Source: Rhodococcus erythropolis NBRC 15567 (GTDB lineage: Bacteria; Actinomycetota; Actinomycetes; Mycobacteriales; Mycobacteriaceae). Taken from it: DNA of 64,000 bases. Both the position numbers and the translations under genes were made by a program. Of the stretch, positions 26,179 to 34,895 are shown piece by piece. The DNA is taken from contig NZ_BCRM01000018.1 of assembly GCF_001552595.1 (NCBI RefSeq), positions 62,001 through 126,000 on the forward strand. The letters are read 5' to 3'. The notes beneath the pieces were generated by a model. It saw only the letters and a list, made by a program, of their open reading frames with translations. It had not been told where the DNA came from and did not search any database. Numbering within the stretch: position 1 is the first letter of the stretch; each line of letters begins with the position of its first letter.

Positions 26179-27063
26179 ATGGATGTTGTGATCGGACAGT
26201 TGTTCACGGGTTTGAGTATCGGATCGATTCTCCTGTTGGCAGCGTTGGGATTGTCTCTCACGTTCGGGCAGATGGGTGTCATCAACATGGCACACGGCGA
26301 GTTCATCATGGCCGGCTCGTACACCGCATACGTAGTGCAGCAGGTGATCTCGAATGCAACGGGATCTTTGATCATTTCTCTGCTCGTCGGTTTTGTCGTC
26401 GGCGGACTGATGGGTGTCGTGCTCGAAGTGGTCCTGGTATCGCGGATGTACCACCGACCCCTCGACACCCTGTTGGTGACATTCGGCGTCGGATTGATCC
26501 TTCAGCAGTTGGCGCGCGACATCTTCGGCGCGCCGGCAGTCAATGTTTCGGCGCCGAGCTGGCTTTCGGGCGGGGTCGATATTTTCGGCGCCGTGGTACC
26601 GAAAACCCGCATCTTCATTCTGGTGTTGGCGATCGCAGCGGTGATCGCGCTTTCGGTCGCACTGAAGCAGTCGTCGATGGGTCGACGCATCCGGGCCGTC
26701 GTGCAGAATCGCGATCTGGCCGAGACGAGCGGAATCTCCTCTCGTCGTACGGACATCACGACCTTCTTCCTCGGTTCCGGGCTCGCCGGCGTCGCGGGTG
26801 TCGCGTTGACGCTCATCGGTTCCACCAGCCCGACCATCGGCCAGTCCTATCTGATCGACGCCTTCCTGGTTGTTGTCGTCGGCGGTCTCGGTCAGATGAA
26901 GGGAGCCGTGATCGCAGCCTTCGCCCTCGGCATCTTGAATTCGTTCATCGAGTACTCGACGACGGCATCGATCGCGAAGGTGATCGTGTTCGTCATCATC
27001 GTCGTCTTCCTTCAAGTTCGGCCGCAGGGCCTGTTCGCAGTCAAGACGAGGAGCCTCGTATGA
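26179..27063 (+). CDS. urtB: Urea ABC transporter permease UrtB
   Basis: A 294-residue LivH-like permease of the urea branch: GLSIGSILLLAALGLSLTFG and GVINMAHGEFIMAGSYTAYV near the N-terminus, coupling loop MGRRIRAVVQNRDLAETSGI, and GGLGQMKGAVIAAFALGILN near the end. It has seven to eight membrane helices. AGAGAGGTGGAG upstream of the ATG is the ribosome site. Its stop overlaps the urtC start by 4 bases (ATGA). Confidence 0.95.
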   Translation: MDVVIGQLFTGLSIGSILLLAALGLSLTFGQMGVINMAHGEFIMAGSYTAYVVQQVISNATGSLIISLLVGFVVGGLMGVVLEVVLVSRMYHRPLDTLLVTFGVGLILQQLARDIFGAPAVNVSAPSWLSGGVDIFGAVVPKTRIFILVLAIAAVIALSVALKQSSMGRRIRAVVQNRDLAETSGISSRRTDITTFFLGSGLAGVAGVALTLIGSTSPTIGQSYLIDAFLVVVVGGLGQMKGAVIAAFALGILNSFIEYSTTASIAKVIVFVIIVVFLQVRPQGLFAVKTRSLV

Positions 27064-28166
27064 GCATCCTGAACAATTCCCGAATTCGGGTGTGGGGCGG
27101 TTTTGCACTTGCCGCGATCGTGCTGTTCGCCATCGCTCCGGCTGTGCTCTCGGACTTCAGGCTGTCACTGTTGGCCAAATTCCTGTGCTTCGCCATAGTC
27201 GCTGTCGGCATCGGCTTGGCCTGGGGCAGAGGCGGAATGCTCACGCTCGGCCAGGGCGTCTTCTTCGGAATCGGCGCATACGTGATGGCGATGCACCTCA
27301 AGATCGCCGATGCCGAACTCAAGGGCGACGCGGTACCGGACTTCATGTCCATCGCCGGCAAAACAGAACTTCCGGGATACTGGCAACCGTTCGCCTCGCC
27401 ATTCGTGGCGATCTTCGCCATCCTTTTCCTGCCGGCCGCTGTTGCCTTTCTCCTCGGACTCGGTGTGTTCAAGCGGAGGGTCAAGGGCGCGTACTTCGCG
27501 ATCCTCTCGCAAGCACTCGCCGCGGCTTTCGCGATCCTCCTGATCGGCCAGCAGTCGATCGGTGGCAGCAACGGCCTCAACCGCTTTCGCACGTTCTTCG
27601 GTTTCAACCTCAACGATCCGGCGAACAAGCAGATGTTGTTCTTCATTGCCGCCGGAGTTCTTCTCGCATCGGTCGCTCTGATTCGCCAGCTGATGAACTC
27701 CCGATACGGCGAACTCCTCGTCGCCGTCCGCGATCAAGAGGAGCGCGTACGTTTCCTCGGATACGATCCGGCGAACATCAAACTGGTCGCCTACGTGACC
27801 GCGGCGTTCCTCGCCGGTATCGCCGGTGCGCTGTTCGTTCCGATCGTGGGCATCATCTCCCCCGCCGACGTCGGGATCGTACCGTCAATCGCCTTCCTCA
27901 TCGGGGTCGCGATCGGTGGCCGCGCAACGCTTCTGGGTCCGGTACTCGGTGCGATCGGCGTCGCGTGGGCGCAGTCGACATTCTCGGAGAAACTCCCTTC
28001 GGGATGGATCTACGCACAAGGGTTGATGTTCATCGTCGTGGTCGGGTTCTTCCCGGCAGGTGTGGCCGGATTGTTCGCCCTGATGCGCCACCGCAAGAAG
28101 CGTGAGACCCCGGCCGGCCCGCCGGTCAAGGTCTCCCAACCCGAACCAGTGGAGGTGTCGTCATGA
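27060..28166 (+). CDS. urtC: Urea ABC transporter permease UrtC
   Basis: A 368-residue LivM-like permease with the urea-branch features RGGMLTLGQGVFFGIGAYVM, GSNGLNRFRTFFGFNLN and RYGELLVAVRDQEERVRFLG. About ten helices. A cytoplasmic tail of about 30 residues ends the protein. Both ends overlap neighbours by ATGA, so urtB, urtC and urtD are translationally coupled. Confidence 0.95.
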   Translation: MSILNNSRIRVWGGFALAAIVLFAIAPAVLSDFRLSLLAKFLCFAIVAVGIGLAWGRGGMLTLGQGVFFGIGAYVMAMHLKIADAELKGDAVPDFMSIAGKTELPGYWQPFASPFVAIFAILFLPAAVAFLLGLGVFKRRVKGAYFAILSQALAAAFAILLIGQQSIGGSNGLNRFRTFFGFNLNDPANKQMLFFIAAGVLLASVALIRQLMNSRYGELLVAVRDQEERVRFLGYDPANIKLVAYVTAAFLAGIAGALFVPIVGIISPADVGIVPSIAFLIGVAIGGRATLLGPVLGAIGVAWAQSTFSEKLPSGWIYAQGLMFIVVVGFFPAGVAGLFALMRHRKKRETPAGPPVKVSQPEPVEVSS

Positions 28167-28999
28167 CCAACACAACCGCCACCAGCGAACCCACACCGGC
28201 ACTGGGCGGCAACGCCGGAATGTCGTCCGAGTACCTCGAAGTACGGAACCTTTCGGTCAGCTTCGACGGTTTCAAGGCCGTCGACGGCGTCGACTTGACC
28301 CTCATGCAGGGCGACCTCAGGTTTCTCATCGGCCCGAACGGGGCTGGAAAGACAACGCTGGTCGACGCCATCACCGGACTCGTTCCCGCGACGGGTTCGA
28401 TCACGAAGTCCGGCGAGCAACTGCTCGGCAAGAAGGTTCACAAGATCGCCCGCCTCGGCGTCGGGCGAACCTTCCAGACGGCAAGCGTCTTCGAAGAACT
28501 CTCGGTGCTGCAGAATCTCGACATCGCGGCGGGAGCCGGTCGCTCGGCGTGGAACCTGCTCCGAAGGCGCAAAGGTGTGCTCCCCGAGATCGAGGAGGCT
28601 CTGGAGACAACCGGCTTGGAGCACCTCAGAGACACTCCCGCGGGCATTCTGGCGCACGGGCAGAAACAGTGGCTCGAAATCGGAATGTTGTTGGTGCAGA
28701 ACTGTTCCGTGCTACTACTCGACGAGCCCGTCGCTGGGATGAGCCTGGAGGAGCGCGAGGAGACCGGAAACCTTCTGCGTCGCATCGGCGGTGCACGAAC
28801 CGTCGTCGTGGTCGAGCACGACATGGACTTCATGCGATCGTTCGCCACGTCCGTCACAGTGCTCGCCGCTGGGAAAGTACTCGCCGAAGGAACTGTGGCG
28901 GAGGTTCAAGCCGACCCCAAGGTGCAAGAGGTCTATCTCGGCACAGCCGCTGCCGGAACCGATCTCGGCGCCGACACCGAACCGACCCCGGAGGACTGA
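28163..28999 (+). CDS. urtD: Urea ABC transporter ATPase UrtD
   Basis: A 278-residue LivG-like ATPase. A polar N-terminal extension of about 25 residues precedes YLEVRNLSVSFDGFKAVDG. Walker A is GPNGAGKTTLVDAITG, the signature is LAHGQKQWLEIGMLL (characteristic of UrtD), and Walker B is VLLLDEPVAGMSLEE. It powers the UrtBC permease together with UrtE. The next gene starts 3 bases after its stop. Confidence 0.95.
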   Translation: MTNTTATSEPTPALGGNAGMSSEYLEVRNLSVSFDGFKAVDGVDLTLMQGDLRFLIGPNGAGKTTLVDAITGLVPATGSITKSGEQLLGKKVHKIARLGVGRTFQTASVFEELSVLQNLDIAAGAGRSAWNLLRRRKGVLPEIEEALETTGLEHLRDTPAGILAHGQKQWLEIGMLLVQNCSVLLLDEPVAGMSLEEREETGNLLRRIGGARTVVVVEHDMDFMRSFATSVTVLAAGKVLAEGTVAEVQADPKVQEVYLGTAAAGTDLGADTEPTPED

Positions 29000-29002
29000 A
29001 TC

Positions 29003-29695
29003 ATGCTCGAGCTCGTCGACATCCGCGCCGGCTACGGACGCACCGAAGTGATCCACGGCGTTTCCCTGCTGGTTCCCAGCGACGGAGTTGCGGCAGTCAT
29101 GGGTCACAACGGTGCGGGTAAAACCACCTTGCTGCGCGCCGCCGTCGGTCTGATCAAACCTACGCGGGGAAAGGTACTTCTGAACGGTGAGGACATCACC
29201 GGACTACGGCCGAGCGCCCGCGTCGCTCGCGGACTTGCCTACGTACCGCAGGGTCAGCAGTCGTTCGGACAACTGACAACTGCCGAGAATCTTCGGGTGG
29301 TCGCCGACGGGCGCAAACGCGGAAAGGCACTCATCGCAGAGGCATTGGATCTGTTTCCCGCGCTCACCACACTCCTCGACCGTCGCGCGGGACTTCTCTC
29401 CGGCGGGCAGCGCCAACAACTTGCCATCGCCCGCGCATTGATCACCGAGCCCAAGATCCTCATCCTCGACGAACCAACCGAGGGCATTCAGCCCAACGTG
29501 GTCGCCGAAATCGAAAGAACCGTCATGGAACTCACCGAGCACGGCGATCTCGGTGTCCTCCTTGTCGAGCAGCACATCGGTTTCGCGCTCCAATCTGCTC
29601 AGCATTACAGCATTCTCGCGGCCGGACACGTGACCTCGACCGGTGAGGGCGGCACCACGTCCACCGAGGCGGTTCGTCGAGCGATGGCAATCTGA
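29003..29695 (+). CDS. urtE: Urea ABC transporter ATPase UrtE
   Basis: A 230-residue LivF-like ATPase: Walker A GHNGAGKTTLLRAAVG, LAYVPQGQQSFGQLT, signature LSGGQRQQLAIARALI and Walker B ILILDEPTEGIQPNVV, the last being a UrtE hallmark. It is the last transporter gene; the GntR gene begins one base after its stop, so the regulator is probably cotranscribed. Confidence 0.95.
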   Translation: MLELVDIRAGYGRTEVIHGVSLLVPSDGVAAVMGHNGAGKTTLLRAAVGLIKPTRGKVLLNGEDITGLRPSARVARGLAYVPQGQQSFGQLTTAENLRVVADGRKRGKALIAEALDLFPALTTLLDRRAGLLSGGQRQQLAIARALITEPKILILDEPTEGIQPNVVAEIERTVMELTEHGDLGVLLVEQHIGFALQSAQHYSILAAGHVTSTGEGGTTSTEAVRRAMAI

Positions 29696-29696
29696 C

Positions 29697-30386
29697 ATGA
29701 GTGTGCGGCCGCCGCTGCGCGAACAGGTTTACCGGTCGATCCGAAACGATCTGATGTCCGGTCAGATCGCGCCCTCGGAACGACTAGGCGAGGAACGCCT
29801 GGCCCATCTCTACGGTGTCTCGCGAACACCGGTGCGCGAAGCGCTCGCAAAGTTGGAATCCGACGGGCTGGTCGAGCGCGACGAACACGGACTCTTTCCG
29901 TACCGACCGCACCTCGACGAGTTGGGTGGCCTCTACGAGCTGCGCATACTCCTCGAGGTGCACGGGCTTCGTCGGGTACTCGACGGTGAGGCCCCCGCTC
30001 ATGATCGAGACGCGCTCGGTTCCGAGCTCGACAAGTGGTACGCATTTCTCAAACAGATGCCGGTACCGGACGCCGGTTTCGTGACGCTCGACGAGGAGTT
30101 CCACATCGCGCTCCTCGCCTCGTCCGGAAACCACGCGTTGGTCGACGCCTTGCAGGCCGTCAACTCGAAGCTGCGCCCCGTGCGGATGTTCGACTACCTG
30201 ACTCCCGACCGCATGAAGGCCACCGTGGAGGAACATATCTCCGTCGTCGAACTGGTTCTGGACGGCAAGATTCCGCAAGCCCACGAGGCGCTGGTATCGC
30301 ACATCGACATCTCTCGTGCGGTTGTCCTCGACCGTGCTCGTCAGGCCCTCTCGTTGGCCGCCATGGCCAATGCCGTGCGTAACTGA
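29697..30386 (+). CDS. GntR-family (FCD) regulator of the urt operon
   Basis: A 229-residue regulator: winged helix LREQVYRSIRNDLMSGQIAP then EERLAHLYGVSRTPVREALA (residues 7-55), and an FCD ligand domain with LYELRILLEVHGLRRVL, FHIALLASSGNHALV and EHISVVELVLDGK, which carry the conserved Asp/His metal-site pattern. ATG at 29697, one base after urtE. It resembles the second GntR at 37603, so the two are probably paralogues controlling urea-related genes. The last codon abuts the convergent SipW-cassette gene with no space between. Confidence 0.88.
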   Translation: MSVRPPLREQVYRSIRNDLMSGQIAPSERLGEERLAHLYGVSRTPVREALAKLESDGLVERDEHGLFPYRPHLDELGGLYELRILLEVHGLRRVLDGEAPAHDRDALGSELDKWYAFLKQMPVPDAGFVTLDEEFHIALLASSGNHALVDALQAVNSKLRPVRMFDYLTPDRMKATVEEHISVVELVLDGKIPQAHEALVSHIDISRAVVLDRARQALSLAAMANAVRN

Positions 30387-31799
30387 TCAGCGTCGTGTCG
30401 CTGAGTTCAGAGTCAAGACTTCGGTGACGTGGTCTCTCGTCAGGGGGATCCTGAGGTACTCCCCCGGTGCGGTTGGCTTCGGGCCGAGTTCAGAACCGGG
30501 GACCGTACCCGTTGTGCCGTCCGAGCATTCGACTGCAACTTCGCTCGTGTAGTCCGCATCAGGCGCAACGTCGCAGGTGAGTCCGTCATCCGTGGTGAAG
30601 GCGGAGATACTCGAACCGACGGGCCCCTGGATTACTGTCCCGATTGGGTCCGCCGGAGCCGGTGTACTCGTGGTTGGTGTAGCCGTCGTTGTCGGCGTTG
30701 CTGTCGATGTCGGCGTTGCTGTCGATGTCGGGATTGCTGTCGGTGTCGGCACAGACGCGGTGGTCGTCATCCCTGCAGTGTTCTCAGCTGCCGTGGTCTC
30801 AGCTGCTGTGGTCTCAGCTGCTGTGGTCGAAGAAGTCGTCGATGATGGGGGTTCGCTCACCGAAGTAGGCGTCGGGCTGACCGCACGCGCAGCAAATCCG
30901 GTTGGGAGGCTCAGCGGCGTGACCGGGTATGTCGCGGTGCCAATTCCGCATTGAGCCGTTACAAGATTGAACGTCACGTTTGTGGTGCCCAGTATCTGCG
31001 CCCCCAGAATCGCAAAAGCTGCCATCGAAAGACTCACGCTCAGCGTCGATTGCGCCGTTGTTGCCGTGGACGTTCGCGTGCTCACGAGCTTGATGTTCGT
31101 GTATTGAATCGTCGCCAAGCCAGCGGCGTTCACAGTGGCGTCCGCCCCTGTCACCGTCACCGATCCGTTCTCGGCAGGCTGTGGAATCGTGAGGACGCGA
31201 GATCCCACCGTCACCTGATTCGTGGGGCTACTCGCCGATACCGATGCCCTGTTCGAGGTATCGCACGCAGCCCCTGCCGTAATCGGCGATGCCACAGTGA
31301 CTATCGGCGCACTTACCAGATCAATCCCCAGTAGAGACAGCAAGTTCACTGTCACGGTCATCGAGGTGAGTGTCGACGTCGCATCGGTATCCGAAACAAT
31401 TGCCGACTGGCAGCGGCCGCTCGCAGGCTGCCCGACCGAGTAGGCAGCGCACGACGAGATCGATCCGGTCCGGGACAACGAGTTGACGCCCAGCAGCTTT
31501 GCAACCACAAGATTGGTTGTGTCCAGGTCCTTTCCAATCGTGTTCTGTTGTGAGACACCTTCGAACATCGAACTGCCGAAAAGATCTATCACGATTCCGC
31601 CACTGGACAACCCGAGCCCGCCGGCGCCTCTGCCGTACCCACTCGTCGTCCATGAACCGGTGGAAATCGGACCGGTCACGTGTTCGGAGTCTGTCCACGC
31701 CGCTTCGGTCTCTCCGAACAGCGGGTGAGACGAGAAACCGGAGCCCAGAACAACCGCAACTGCCAATACGATGACTGAGAACAGGTGGCGACGCTTCAT
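30387..31799 (-). CDS. SipW-dependent exported protein with Thr/Pro-rich stalk
   Basis: A 470-residue protein. The N-terminus MKRRHLFSVIVLAVAVVLGS followed by ETEAAWTDSE is an alternate SipW-class signal peptide, with cleavage expected near EAAW. Residues 50-300 form a Gly/Ser/Thr/Val-rich, probably beta domain. Residues about 315-390 are a low-complexity stalk made of TAAET and TATPTS repeats. The C-terminal domain (GLTCDVAPDADYTSEVAVEC) has two Cys that may pair. Its ATG overlaps the sipW stop (ATGA). It may be a surface fibre or adhesin subunit; TasA-like function is inferred from the cassette only. Confidence 0.8.
   Translation of the reverse strand: MKRRHLFSVIVLAVAVVLGSGFSSHPLFGETEAAWTDSEHVTGPISTGSWTTSGYGRGAGGLGLSSGGIVIDLFGSSMFEGVSQQNTIGKDLDTTNLVVAKLLGVNSLSRTGSISSCAAYSVGQPASGRCQSAIVSDTDATSTLTSMTVTVNLLSLLGIDLVSAPIVTVASPITAGAACDTSNRASVSASSPTNQVTVGSRVLTIPQPAENGSVTVTGADATVNAAGLATIQYTNIKLVSTRTSTATTAQSTLSVSLSMAAFAILGAQILGTTNVTFNLVTAQCGIGTATYPVTPLSLPTGFAARAVSPTPTSVSEPPSSTTSSTTAAETTAAETTAAENTAGMTTTASVPTPTAIPTSTATPTSTATPTTTATPTTSTPAPADPIGTVIQGPVGSSISAFTTDDGLTCDVAPDADYTSEVAVECSDGTTGTVPGSELGPKPTAPGEYLRIPLTRDHVTEVLTLNSATRR
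30691..30744. repeat. 18-bp tandem repeats encoding TATPTS stalk
   Basis: Three 18-bp units start at 30691, 30709 and 30727; the first two are identical (GTCGGCGTTGCTGTCGAT), the third has three changes. On the minus strand they encode six-residue Thr/Ala/Pro/Ser repeats. Confidence 0.85.
30783..30827. repeat. 15-bp tandem repeats encoding TAAET stalk
   Basis: Three 15-bp units (CTCAGCTGCTGTGGT and a one-base variant) start at 30783, 30798 and 30813. They encode the pentapeptide repeat T-A-A-E-T on the minus strand. Confidence 0.85.
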
Positions 31800-32404
31800 T
31801 GCCTCCCGCCGTCCGGCGGTAGAAGAACCTGAATGGGTTCGGTTTTCGGTTCGGCCAATTCGGCATCATCGTCGTCATCGGTATTGCGCGGCCAGAATAC
31901 CGCAACCACCAAAGCGGCCATGGTCAGCGTGATCGCCCCCAGAACAAGAGGATTCGAGAAGTAGACGATCACCCGCGCCAATCCCGGAACGTGCCAGAGC
32001 ACCTTTCGGACCGTGGTGACCTCGTATACCGCGGGATCAGCCGAAGCGTTGGCATCACCCTTGAGATCGAGAATCGTGATGCCGTTGTCCTGGGTACGAG
32101 CGGAGACGACCCGGTGGGTCACCGGCAGTTCGGACACTCCCCGATCGACGGTGACGACGTCGCCCACCTCGACGGAATCTGCCGGTACTTCCCGCACAAC
32201 TGCCAGAGATCCGGTCGGAATGGTCGGCGACATCGATCCGGTCTTGAACATGATCAGTGTGATGTCGAAGGCGACGGCACAGATCACCAAAGCGATACAA
32301 ACAACCCCACCGGCAGCGAGAACCTGAAGGATGCAGTCCCCGATGATCGTGGGGACCGAACGCTTCTTCGTCCGGACATGTGTTGCCCGGGCATGTGTTG
32401 GCAT
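31796..32404 (-). CDS. sipW: SipW-type signal peptidase I
   Basis: A 202-residue membrane protease with a helix near residues 25-50, then KTGSMSPTIPTGSLAVV with the nucleophile Ser57. GDVVTVDRGVSELPVTHRVV supplies His97 in place of the Lys of ordinary bacterial enzymes (ER/SipW type). A second helix lies near residues 143-170, followed by an acidic tail (DDDDDAELAE). The ATG at 32404 has AAGGAG at 6 bases. It should cleave the alternate signal peptides of the three exoproteins encoded around it. It overlaps the downstream substrate gene by 4 bases. Confidence 0.9.
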   Translation of the reverse strand: MPTHARATHVRTKKRSVPTIIGDCILQVLAAGGVVCIALVICAVAFDITLIMFKTGSMSPTIPTGSLAVVREVPADSVEVGDVVTVDRGVSELPVTHRVVSARTQDNGITILDLKGDANASADPAVYEVTTVRKVLWHVPGLARVIVYFSNPLVLGAITLTMAALVVAVFWPRNTDDDDDAELAEPKTEPIQVLLPPDGGRQ

Positions 32405-32414
32405 TGCAGCTCCT

Positions 32415-33032
32415 TCAGGGTGTTGCACTGAACTGCCAAGTGGGAGTTGCCGTTTTACCGATCAACGCCGAGTTACTCCAATTAGCCGAGGTTCCGGGCA
32501 GCGAAATCTCGAAGCACAGCGCCACCGCGGCGCCCGGGGACGCTCCACCGGCGGGTAGCGCGATGGCCCCGACTGCGGAACCAGTTGAGAGCGACGGAAA
32601 CACCGTCGCACTTCCCACCACGAATTGTGGTGTTCCCGTGGAGAAGGCTGACGCATCACAGGTCGTCGACTTGACCACCCGATACCGAAGCGCCGACGCC
32701 AGAGTGGAGTCGCCGGCAACCGTGGCCGCCTGCAGAGTGACGGATGCTGCCGGCGAGACCGGCACTGTTCGAAGAGATATCGGGCCGTACGAGAACGCAC
32801 CGGGGCGAATCAGGAGCGCCGAGGGTGTGTACGTGAAAATGCCAGGGGCACTGGATGCATGCGACGACCATCCACCGCCGACGTTCGACTCGATTCCGAA
32901 GGTTCCGGTGCGAAACGATGCATCGCCCATCGTGCTGTCCACCCAACTGGCAGCCACGGTGGTTGCACCGATACCCAGGACGAGTCCCGAGGCCGCCAGT
33001 GCGTACACCTGACGCATTCGCCGTGTGACCAC
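32415..33032 (-). CDS. SipW-dependent exported protein (RER_14450-like family)
   Basis: A 205-residue protein with alternate signal peptide RRMRQVYALAASGLVLGIGA then TTVAASWVDSTMGDASF, followed by a single beta-rich domain ending in TPTWQFSATP. It aligns with the product of 33040-33669 (GLVLGIGA, W-x-D, G-D-A-x-F, ALRYRV, LWQF). The start is uncertain: GTG at 33032 or ATG at 33017, neither with a strong ribosome site, so translation may be coupled to the gene ending at 33040. sipW starts 10 bp downstream of its stop. Confidence 0.8.
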   Translation of the reverse strand: MVTRRMRQVYALAASGLVLGIGATTVAASWVDSTMGDASFRTGTFGIESNVGGGWSSHASSAPGIFTYTPSALLIRPGAFSYGPISLRTVPVSPAASVTLQAATVAGDSTLASALRYRVVKSTTCDASAFSTGTPQFVVGSATVFPSLSTGSAVGAIALPAGGASPGAAVALCFEISLPGTSANWSNSALIGKTATPTWQFSATP

Positions 33033-33039
33033 GCAGGCG

Positions 33040-33669
33040 TCAGGGGGTGGACTGGCCGGTGAACTGCCAGAGCAAGCGCCCGGTGTCCTTGCCCGACACG
33101 ATCGAGGGGTCGACTCCGGCGGGCAGCGTGACCGCGAAGCACAGTTCGACCGGCACACCCGTGCCTAGCAAGGCGACATCCGAACCCGAACCTGCCGTCA
33201 AGGCCACCGGACTAGCTGTCGTGCCCACCCATGCTGTGCCTGCTCCAATTCCCGCCGCCGTGCAGGCCGTGGAGGAGACACCTCGATACACCGAGTACCG
33301 CAGGGCGGGTTTGAGATCGGCATCACCGCCCGTCGCACCGAGTAGTTGTACCGTCGCGCCGAAAGTGCTGGCCGTGGGACCGATCCGTAGCGCTACCGGC
33401 GCATATACCGTCGTTCCGGGTGCGAGTGTGTTGAATCCCGTGCTGAATTGGAAGTGGCCGGCGGAAGCGTCGACTTGATACTCACCCCAGGTCGTCAGTC
33501 CGTCGAAACTGCCCTGGAGATTCCAACTTCCCGTCTTGAACTGCGCGTCGCCGAAAACATTGTCTGTCCACGCTGCCAAGGTGACCGCGGCGCCGATACC
33601 GAGGACAAGTCCTCCGGCTAGTAATGCACGTACTTTGCGCTTGTTTACAGCCTTCCGATCAGTGGCCAT
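33040..33669 (-). CDS. SipW-dependent exported protein (RER_14450-like family)
   Basis: A 209-residue protein: MATDRKAVNKRKVRALLAGG and LVLGIGAAVTLAAWTDNVFG form an alternate signal peptide with the W-x-D motif just after the expected cut, then one beta-rich domain ending in LLWQFTGQSTP. It belongs, as I recall, to the family named after Rhodococcus erythropolis RER_14450 (alternate signal-mediated exported proteins). ATG start at 33669. It is the first gene of the four-gene SipW operon, with a 227-bp divergent promoter region upstream containing three 9-bp repeats. Confidence 0.82.
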   Translation of the reverse strand: MATDRKAVNKRKVRALLAGGLVLGIGAAVTLAAWTDNVFGDAQFKTGSWNLQGSFDGLTTWGEYQVDASAGHFQFSTGFNTLAPGTTVYAPVALRIGPTASTFGATVQLLGATGGDADLKPALRYSVYRGVSSTACTAAGIGAGTAWVGTTASPVALTAGSGSDVALLGTGVPVELCFAVTLPAGVDPSIVSGKDTGRLLWQFTGQSTP

Positions 33670-33735
33670 GCTGGTCTCGATTCACTTGGAATGCGAAAGA
33701 ACCTCCGATTCGGGAAATCTAGCCCCCACTTTCAC

Positions 33736-33760
33736 CCGAAATATCCGAAATGACCGAAAT
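33736..33760. repeat. Three CCGAAAT direct repeats at 9-bp period
   Basis: CCGAAAT occurs at 33736-33742, 33745-33751 and 33754-33760, exactly 9 bases apart, in the divergent region between the SipW operon (start 33669) and the LLM oxidoreductase gene (33897). This is a possible regulator-binding array; no matching known motif comes to mind. Confidence 0.6.
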
Positions 33761-33896
33761 TGAGACAAAGACTTGACGCCTTCTCCTCCTCGCCGCCATC
33801 TGTGGGCGTTGACCAGGGGGAAATAGGAAAGCCGGCCAGATGGTTGCACCTTCCAACGACGCTTGCGTTCTATTCGCTGAGAAAGGCTCCACCTCC

Positions 33897-34886
33897 ATGG
33901 CCGTACCACTTTCCATCCTCGACCTCGCCCACATCGGGGACGACGAAACCGCCAAAGACAGCTTCGACGCCAGCGTGACCTTGGCGCAGCGTGCCGAGGA
34001 GTGGGGCTACAAGCGAATCTGGTACGCCGAGCACCACAACATGGGTTCCATCGCGTCTTCGGCAACCAGCGTTCTGATCAGCCACGTCGCCGCGAACACC
34101 AGCAAAATCCGCCTCGGCGCCGGTGGAATCATGCTGCCCAACCACGCACCGCTGACGATCGCCGAGCAGTTCGGCACCCTCGAGACTTTGCACCCCGGTC
34201 GAATCGATCTCGGTCTCGGCCGCGCGCCCGGTAGTGATCAGAAGACGATGCAGGCTTTGCGACGCGACCCGAGTTCTTCGGACAGCTTCCCGCAGGACGT
34301 ACTCGAGCTTCAGGGCTACCTCGGCGACACCTCGCGCGTCCCCGGAATCAATGCCGTTCCCGGTAAGGGCACTCACGTTCCGCTCTATATCCTCGGATCG
34401 TCGCTGTTTGGGGCCAAGCTCGCCGCGATGCTCGGTCTGCCGTATGCATTTGCCTCGCATTTCGCCCCCAACGCCCTGCGCGACGCCGTCGCAATCTACC
34501 GACGCGAGTTCAAGCCGTCGGAGCAGTTGGCGGAGCCGTACGTCATCGCCGGCGTCAACGTCATCGCCGCCGACACCCATGAGCAGGCTCAGCAGGACTT
34601 CCTCGCAGCCAAGCGTTCGCGCGTCAGTCTTCTTCTCGGGCGTGGACGCAAGTTCACGGACGACGAAGCGGACATGCTGCTCGACTCCCCCGCCGGTCAG
34701 CAGGTTCTGCAAATGACCAAGTACAGCGCCATCGGCACGCCCGCCGAGGTGCGTGCGTACCTCGACGAGTTCACCGAGCATGCGCAGGCCGACGAGCTGA
34801 TCACGGTGTCGACCGGCACCAACCGCGAGGCATGGTTGCGCACGTTCGAACTCCTCGCCGACGTGAGCGATCTGGTGCCCGCCTAA
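33897..34886 (+). CDS. LLM-class flavin-dependent oxidoreductase
   Basis: A 329-residue luciferase-like monooxygenase family protein (alkanal-monooxygenase-like, single-component group): [60 protein letters not shown] and [17 protein letters not shown] are standard blocks. It binds FMN or F420 and oxidises or monooxygenates an unidentified organic substrate. The ATG at 33897 has AAAGG upstream. The MFS gene starts 9 bp after its stop, so the two are probably cotranscribed. Confidence 0.88.
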   Translation: MAVPLSILDLAHIGDDETAKDSFDASVTLAQRAEEWGYKRIWYAEHHNMGSIASSATSVLISHVAANTSKIRLGAGGIMLPNHAPLTIAEQFGTLETLHPGRIDLGLGRAPGSDQKTMQALRRDPSSSDSFPQDVLELQGYLGDTSRVPGINAVPGKGTHVPLYILGSSLFGAKLAAMLGLPYAFASHFAPNALRDAVAIYRREFKPSEQLAEPYVIAGVNVIAADTHEQAQQDFLAAKRSRVSLLLGRGRKFTDDEADMLLDSPAGQQVLQMTKYSAIGTPAEVRAYLDEFTEHAQADELITVSTGTNREAWLRTFELLADVSDLVPA

Positions 34887-34895
34887 GCTGCCGGT

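Noticed and set aside
25036..27108. 690-codon minus-strand frame across urtA and urtB
   Set aside because: Antisense to two clear transporter genes; no domain seen.
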